This document shows, one piece after another, positions 7,212-10,577 of a stretch of 10,577 bases of DNA; position 1 is the stretch's first letter; each line of letters starts with the position of its first letter. A program made the position numbers and the translations under genes. The notes below the pieces were generated by a model. That model was not told where the DNA came from, made no database searches, and saw only the letters and a program-made list of their open reading frames with translations. Source of the DNA: Alphaproteobacteria bacterium (GTDB lineage: Bacteria; Pseudomonadota; Alphaproteobacteria; UBA8366; GCA-2717185). The stretch lies in contig JAESSL010000030.1 in NCBI GenBank assembly GCA_016764135.1, positions 3,791 through 14,367 of the forward strand. The letters run 5' to 3'.

Positions 7212-7226
7212 GTTATTTCAAATAAC
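7212..7226. promoter_or_regulatory. 15-nt perfect inverted repeat, candidate operator
   Basis: GTTATTT-C-AAATAAC: two 7-nt arms around a single central base, about 290 bp before the exporter permease and 290 bp before the Gfo/Idh gene. The near-central position in the divergent region and the short arm spacing fit a dimeric regulator site better than a transcription terminator. It differs from the TATTC/GAATA sites nearby. Confidence 0.35.
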
Positions 7227-7512
7227 GTGCTGTTATATGGTTGGAATTAAAGTATTTTTATTTTCATCGAAAACTTTGGCGAGTCGTTTTGCTCGAAGTC
7301 AAATCTTGCGAGTACATTCAAATTTTGTAAGATAGAACCTGTTGCATTAACAGATTCGTCCGACATTCATTTTGATATATTTTTCCGAATCTCAGGTTCT
7401 CAACGGAGCGATGTGGCGGAAAATTGGTGGGCTTGGGGTCTCTGCGATGTCCTCGTTATGATGAACGAAATCAGGTTGATATGTATATTTATATATCTTC
7501 GGTAGAAAACGT

Positions 7513-8268
7513 ATGAACCATATAACGTCACTCATATTTCAGACCTGGCTGCAATTTCTTGTTCGCTATCGCAGAACATTTATCGGCCCGCTTTGGATTG
7601 TTGTGGGGCCGTCTTTGTTTGTTCTGACGCTCGGATTATTGTTTTCTCAAATTAGTGGCGCTAAAGCGGAAGTTTTTATTCCCCATCTGACAATTGGCCT
7701 TGTCGTTTGGACACTGGTTTCGGGTTTCGTTAACGGCAGTACGACAGTATTTCAGCGGTCTCGGGCTCAAATCTTGCAAGGGGGCATGAATTTATTAGAC
7801 GTTGTGTTTGTGGATGTTACAACGACGGTATTTCATTTCGTTCATCAGATTATTATTATCGGGGTGGTATTTTTAATTTTCCACATTCCCGTAACAGTAT
7901 ATGCGCTGGTAAGCCTGATTGGCCTTTTCTTGCTTTTTGCGAATGGGGTCTGGCTCGCTGTCCTTTTTGGAATTATAGGCGCTCGCTATCGTGACTTGGT
8001 GGAAGTAACGCAGGCCGTGATGCGGATTGCATTTCTTGTGACGCCGATTATCTGGATGGTGGGAGAGCAGGGGAGGGGCGGCATTTTAGGCGTGTTCTTG
8101 GTCTACTATCCTTTCTATCATTTTTTAGAGCTAATTCGAGCGCCGCTGCTGAATAACCCTATACAGCCGCTTAGCTGGATTGTCGTACTTTCAATTACCT
8201 TTTCTGGCGTTTTTTTGGCGCGATATTACTTTAAACGTTATTCTGGACAAGTTGCGTTATGGATATAG
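7513..8268 (+). CDS. wzm: ABC-2 type polysaccharide export permease (Wzm/KpsM type)
   Basis: Inner-membrane half of an ABC transporter that moves a lipid-linked glycan (O-antigen, capsule or teichoic-acid-like polymer) to the periplasm. It has 251 aa, within the usual size range. The amphipathic N-terminus carries the family hallmark RYRRTFIGPLWIVVGP (18-33). About six hydrophobic segments follow: roughly 25-45, 56-76, 104-124, 128-153, 166-184 and 221-238. GARYRDLVEV (156-165) is the conserved cytoplasmic or re-entrant motif that contacts the ATPase, and TPIIW (177-181) and YYPFYHFLELIRAPL (198-212) are typical of the family. The stop overlaps the start of the ATPase gene by 10 nt. It is the first gene of the plus-strand operon. 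Wzm and KpsM are hard to tell apart by sequence, so the symbol is by role. Confidence 0.9.
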   Translation: MNHITSLIFQTWLQFLVRYRRTFIGPLWIVVGPSLFVLTLGLLFSQISGAKAEVFIPHLTIGLVVWTLVSGFVNGSTTVFQRSRAQILQGGMNLLDVVFVDVTTTVFHFVHQIIIIGVVFLIFHIPVTVYALVSLIGLFLLFANGVWLAVLFGIIGARYRDLVEVTQAVMRIAFLVTPIIWMVGEQGRGGILGVFLVYYPFYHFLELIRAPLLNNPIQPLSWIVVLSITFSGVFLARYYFKRYSGQVALWI

Positions 8269-9041
8269 TAGCTGAGGGTGCGTCTGAAAATAAAGCGCGG
8301 CAGCCTTTGATTGAAGTAAAGAATATGCGGTTCCAAGTGCCGTCGATAAAGGCAAAAGATCGCCAGCTTCTAACCAATCCGCTGAGTTTTTTATCTGACA
8401 TGTATTTGTCTCGATCGCGTCGAAAAATTATTACAATTTTGGATGACATTACATTCACAGTGCAGCCTGGGGAGCGTTTGGGCGTTCTGGGTCTGAATGG
8501 CGCAGGAAAAAGTACTCTCCTTCGATTGCTCGCCGGCATATATCAACCGACAGAAGGCGAGTTGCATGTTAATGGCACAGCCAAAGGGTTGTTTGATATC
8601 TCACTTGGAATGAATCAGGAAGCGACAGGTCTCGAAAATATATACATGAGGGGCCTGCAAATGAGGATGAGCCTGAAAGAGATTAAAAACCTGATTCCTG
8701 AAATTGTTGAATTTTCTGAACTTCATGATGCTATTGGAGATACGTTATCGACGTACTCTTCTGGTATGAGATTACGTTTAGCTTTTTCTATCTCAACGAT
8801 GGTTGATCCCGACATTTTGCTTTTAGATGAGTGGCTGGGCGCCGGAGACGAGAGATTTCGGAAAAAAATAAGCGAAAGAATGAATAAGTTGGTCGAATCA
8901 AGCAAAGCGTTGGTTTTGGCAAGTCACAATACCCAACTTATAAGAAGCCTTTGTACAAATGGTCTCGTGCTCTCTAAAGGAAGAATCGTATTCCAAGGGA
9001 ATATAGATGACGCGCTGGAATGGCATTTAAAAAGTCTTTGA
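8259..9041 (+). CDS. wzt: Polysaccharide export ABC ATPase (Wzt/KpsT type, no C-terminal glycan-binding domain)
   Basis: ATP-hydrolysing partner of the preceding permease. It has 260 aa. Walker A GLNGAGKST (78-86), signature YSSGMRLRL (166-174; the SSGM form is typical of glycan exporters, replacing LSGGQ), Walker B ILLLDEWLGAGD (186-197) and switch His in ASHN (H223) are all present. The protein ends soon after the nucleotide-binding domain, so it lacks the C-terminal carbohydrate-recognition domain of Wzt proteins that read a chain terminator. Export is then probably coupled to synthesis or uses no cap recognition. Between the first strand (IEVKNMRF, 18-25) and ILDDITF (60-66) lies a longer, basic segment of about 30 residues, seen in other exporters of this group. 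The ATG at 8259 lies inside the permease gene, with GGACAAG about 8 nt upstream. Confidence 0.92.
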   Translation: MDIVAEGASENKARQPLIEVKNMRFQVPSIKAKDRQLLTNPLSFLSDMYLSRSRRKIITILDDITFTVQPGERLGVLGLNGAGKSTLLRLLAGIYQPTEGELHVNGTAKGLFDISLGMNQEATGLENIYMRGLQMRMSLKEIKNLIPEIVEFSELHDAIGDTLSTYSSGMRLRLAFSISTMVDPDILLLDEWLGAGDERFRKKISERMNKLVESSKALVLASHNTQLIRSLCTNGLVLSKGRIVFQGNIDDALEWHLKSL

Positions 9042-9061
9042 ATATACATAGTCTAAATATA

Positions 9062-9109
9062 GTCCGTCCAGTTAAGGAGGGGGGCCGTTAGTTATATCGA
9101 GAGACGGAC
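9062..9109 (+). repeat. Inverted repeat with 34-nt loop after the exporter operon
   Basis: GTCCGTC (9062-9068) and GACGGAC (9103-9109) are exact complements separated by 34 nt. The repeat begins 21 nt after the ATPase stop. The loop contains a purine-rich run (AAGGAGGGGGG near 9074-9084), and no T-run follows, so it is not a classical intrinsic terminator. It could be an RNA structure that protects the operon's 3' end. Confidence 0.3.
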
Positions 9110-9240
9110 GCAAAAATAGCAAAACTTTATCTATCCGGTATAAATACAACGCGTGCGGCGGCCAAATATAATGTGAAATGAAGGAGCCGCGCCTCTATGA
9201 ATGGATATTGAGGAATATAGGCGGGGGGATCAAAACGTTT

Positions 9241-9257
9241 GTCAGTTGTTTACTGAC
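9241..9257. repeat. 6-bp hairpin GTCAGT-TGTTT-ACTGAC
   Basis: A perfect 6-bp stem with a 5-nt loop, 182 bp before the epimerase start. No T-run follows on the plus strand. On the minus strand, AAACGTTTT follows, which is only a weak T-tract. It may be an operator or part of an RNA leader. Confidence 0.3.
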
Positions 9258-9439
9258 GGTTAATTCAGAAAATTGGCGTTAGGCCTTTTATCTTGCCTCT
9301 ACATACACGCGGGTGTGGCTGTTTGCAAAGGGGCCGAATCAGAGTTAAGACATTTAAATTGATGCTAAGGGCGCACCGGAATTGTGATTGTCGGGCGCTT
9401 GGGTTTGTGTTGTTTTCTGAGAACAAAATTTAGAGTCGG

Positions 9440-10408
9440 ATGGCAAAAGTCCTTATTACGGGCGCTTTAGGGTTTGTGGGGCGTCAAGTGGTGGCTCCCT
9501 TGCTGGAAGCGGGCCATGACGTCCACGGCGTAACGAGCAAACCGGTCAATGCTGTATCGGGCTTTCTGGGCGACGAATATTCCGCCGTTACATTGCATCA
9601 GTCCGATTTATTGAATTTTGATGATTGCCGGGCAATTATGGAAACCGTCGCGCCGGATGTGCTGCTTCATCTCGCTTGGGTGACTAAACACGGATATTAT
9701 TGGACAGCGACGGAAAATGAGGCGTGGGTTGGCGCTTCAATCGAGTTGATTTCAGCTTTTCGAAAGGCGGGCGGGCGGCGGTTTGTAATTGCCGGAACGT
9801 GCGCAGAGTATGATTGGTCTGATCCATCCCTCGTGACAGGGCGGTGCCGCGAAGACATGACGTCGAATAGTGCGGAAACACCTTACGGTCGTGCGCGCGT
9901 AAAGCTATTTAATCAAATTCCGTTGGTGGCGCAAAACCTGAGTTGGGCATGGGGACGTATCTTTTTTCCCTATGGACCTGGCGAGGCGCCGCAGAGACTC
10001 GTGCCATCTGTAAGTCAGGCGCTCCTTGCAGGGAAAGACGCGGAGATTGGGCCCGGCGACGTAATTCGGGACTTTATGGATGTGCGGGATGTTGGCGCTG
10101 CATTAGCCGCCCTGCTTTTCAGTCCCGTAGAGGGGGCTGTTAATATTGCCACAGGCAAGCGGCATACGAGTGAAGATGTCGCGAGGCGGCTTTCTGTTCT
10201 GGCGGGACGTCCTGATTTATTGAAAGTTGGCGCACTGCCTCGTCGCGTCGATGACCCACCGCATCTCGTCGCCGACGTTCGACGCCTGACAGATGAAGTG
10301 GGCTTTACGCCTGACTATGATCTGAATGCCGGACTTTCGAATACACTGGACTGGTGGAAGACGGCGTTACAAATCGAACATCATCAAAACGGAAAAATTA
10401 ATGAGTAA
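9440..10408 (+). CDS. NAD-dependent sugar epimerase/dehydratase (extended SDR)
   Basis: Extended-SDR enzyme of 322 aa, expected to change a nucleotide-linked sugar by epimerisation, dehydration or keto reduction. The NAD loop is GALGFVG (8-14). HLAW (77-80) matches the HxAA/HLA segment after strand four. The active-site region holds AGTCAEYDW (118-126) and PYGRAR (148-153). PYGPGE (177-182) and the RDFMDVRDVG stretch (210-219) are family signatures, and a sugar-binding C-terminal domain follows. The Tyr-x3-Lys pair reads Tyr149-x3-Arg153; the next Lys is K155. The stop overlaps the next gene by 8 nt, so the two are likely coupled. The ATG at 9440 follows a weak AGAG ribosome site. Together with the methyltransferase next door it suggests synthesis of a methyl-branched or deoxy sugar; the exact substrate is not shown. 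Confidence 0.87.
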   Translation: MAKVLITGALGFVGRQVVAPLLEAGHDVHGVTSKPVNAVSGFLGDEYSAVTLHQSDLLNFDDCRAIMETVAPDVLLHLAWVTKHGYYWTATENEAWVGASIELISAFRKAGGRRFVIAGTCAEYDWSDPSLVTGRCREDMTSNSAETPYGRARVKLFNQIPLVAQNLSWAWGRIFFPYGPGEAPQRLVPSVSQALLAGKDAEIGPGDVIRDFMDVRDVGAALAALLFSPVEGAVNIATGKRHTSEDVARRLSVLAGRPDLLKVGALPRRVDDPPHLVADVRRLTDEVGFTPDYDLNAGLSNTLDWWKTALQIEHHQNGKINE

Positions 10409-10577
10409 ATTTGAACGTCACGCCTGTCGGAGTTGCGGCGCTCTTTTGAAACATACCTTTGTTGACCTGGGTACGATGCCGCCAGCAAATTCCTATGTTG
10501 TCGATTTGGACACAATCGACGACGAGCGGTCCTATCCATTGCGCACTAAAGTTTGTCATGCCTGCTTTCTGGTGCAG
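10401..10577 (+). CDS. Partial sugar methyltransferase, N-terminal zinc-binding domain only
   Basis: The window ends after 59 codons. The visible part carries two CxxC pairs, C9/C12 (CRSC) and C52/C55 (CHAC), and the pattern DLGTMPPANSYV (22-33), YPLRTKVC (45-52) and FLVQ (56-59). This is the N-terminal zinc-binding domain (Methyltransf_13 type) of sugar C-methyltransferases related to TylC3 and NovU, whose SAM-binding domain would lie beyond the edge. Such enzymes add a methyl to a carbon of a nucleotide-linked keto-deoxysugar; some members act otherwise. The ATG at 10401 overlaps the end of the epimerase gene (ATGAGTAA), with GGAAAAA upstream as a possible ribosome site. The family call rests on the conserved pattern, not on a catalytic motif. 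Confidence 0.82.
   Translation, partial: MSKFERHACRSCGALLKHTFVDLGTMPPANSYVVDLDTIDDERSYPLRTKVCHACFLVQ

Larger units (their letters stand above)
6926..7512. promoter_or_regulatory. Divergent AT-rich intergenic region between sugar operon and glycan exporter
   Basis: 587 bp without a convincing gene, separating the minus-strand sugar operon from the plus-strand exporter operon, so it should hold promoters for both. It is much richer in A and T than the flanking genes; for example 7081-7140 has 16 G or C in 60. It contains clustered inverted repeats (listed separately) and a small stem CTGTT-GCATT-AACAG (7339-7353). No pair of -35 and -10 boxes with standard spacing stood out on either strand, and no strong ribosome site precedes the ATG at 7513. 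Such a region could be a target of a nucleoid-type silencer or an operon-specific regulator; this is inference. Confidence 0.55.
9042..9439. other. 398-bp intergenic stretch without a convincing gene
   Basis: Lies between the exporter ATPase and the epimerase on the plus strand. No reading frame of protein-like quality was found. The longest noted is 20 codons from an ATG at 9202 (MDIEEYRRGDQNVCQLFTDG), with a GGAG too far upstream (9183-9186) for a firm call. There is a perfect -10-like TATAAT at 9167-9172 but no matching -35 at normal distance. Two inverted repeats are listed separately. The stretch may hold a promoter or leader for the epimerase operon, a small RNA, or the remains of a lost gene; I cannot choose. 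Confidence 0.4.

Noticed and set aside
7476..7497. TTGATA followed by TATATTTATATATC as a promoter for the exporter operon
   Set aside because: No -10 box lies at 16-18 nt from TTGATA, and the AT run is too close to the ATG at 7513 for a normal leader.
9167..9172. TATAAT as a full promoter of the epimerase operon
   Set aside because: No TTG-containing -35 box at 16-18 nt and no TG extension; kept only as a remark in the gap entry.
9202..9264. 20-codon frame MDIEEYRRGDQNVCQLFTDG in the 398-bp gap
   Set aside because: Its nearest GGAG is about 15 nt upstream, the peptide matches nothing I recognise, and it is short enough to arise by chance.

Overview
The window looks like a stretch of an alphaproteobacterial chromosome from an envelope-glycan (capsule or O-antigen type) locus. 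I infer the class from protein style: the type I exporter pair resembles the PrsD/PrsE type common in rhizobia and relatives, and GC content is moderate. The genus cannot be fixed from this sequence. No rRNA, tRNA, CRISPR array, transposase or phage gene was seen.

Layout. (1) 1-47, minus strand: the first codons of a gene leaving the left edge, preceded by a good ribosome binding site; it is possibly an MFS-type transporter. (2) 210-3225, minus: a two-gene type I secretion operon, made of an ABC permease-ATPase followed after 4 nt by an HlyD-family adaptor. Neither the cargo protein nor the outer-membrane channel is visible. (3) 3495-6925, minus: a compact four-gene sugar operon in transcription order Gfo/Idh/MocA oxidoreductase, CMP-nonulosonate-type cytidylyltransferase, SDR oxidoreductase, zinc-ribbon SAM methyltransferase. 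The first three overlap by 4 nt at each junction. (4) 6926-7512: a 587-bp AT-rich divergent intergenic region with several inverted repeats, probably carrying the promoters for both directions. (5) 7513-9041, plus: overlapping permease and ATPase genes of an ABC-2 polysaccharide exporter (Wzm/Wzt or KpsM/KpsT type). (6) 9042-9439: 398 bp without a convincing gene but with two inverted repeats. (7) 9440-10577, plus: an NAD(P)-dependent sugar epimerase/dehydratase overlapping by 8 nt the start of a zinc-binding sugar methyltransferase that runs off the right edge.

How the parts may work together (inference). The cytidylyltransferase would make a CMP-activated acidic sugar. The two oxidoreductases and one methyltransferase would build or decorate that sugar or a related one. 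The epimerase and second methyltransferase would make a nucleotide-linked deoxy or branched sugar. The Wzm/Wzt pair would export the lipid-linked glycan across the inner membrane. The type I system would export a protein, such as an RTX adhesin or glycanase, that acts at the same surface. No nonulosonate synthase, aminotransferase or glycosyltransferase lies in the window, so the pathway is incomplete here and the final glycan cannot be named.
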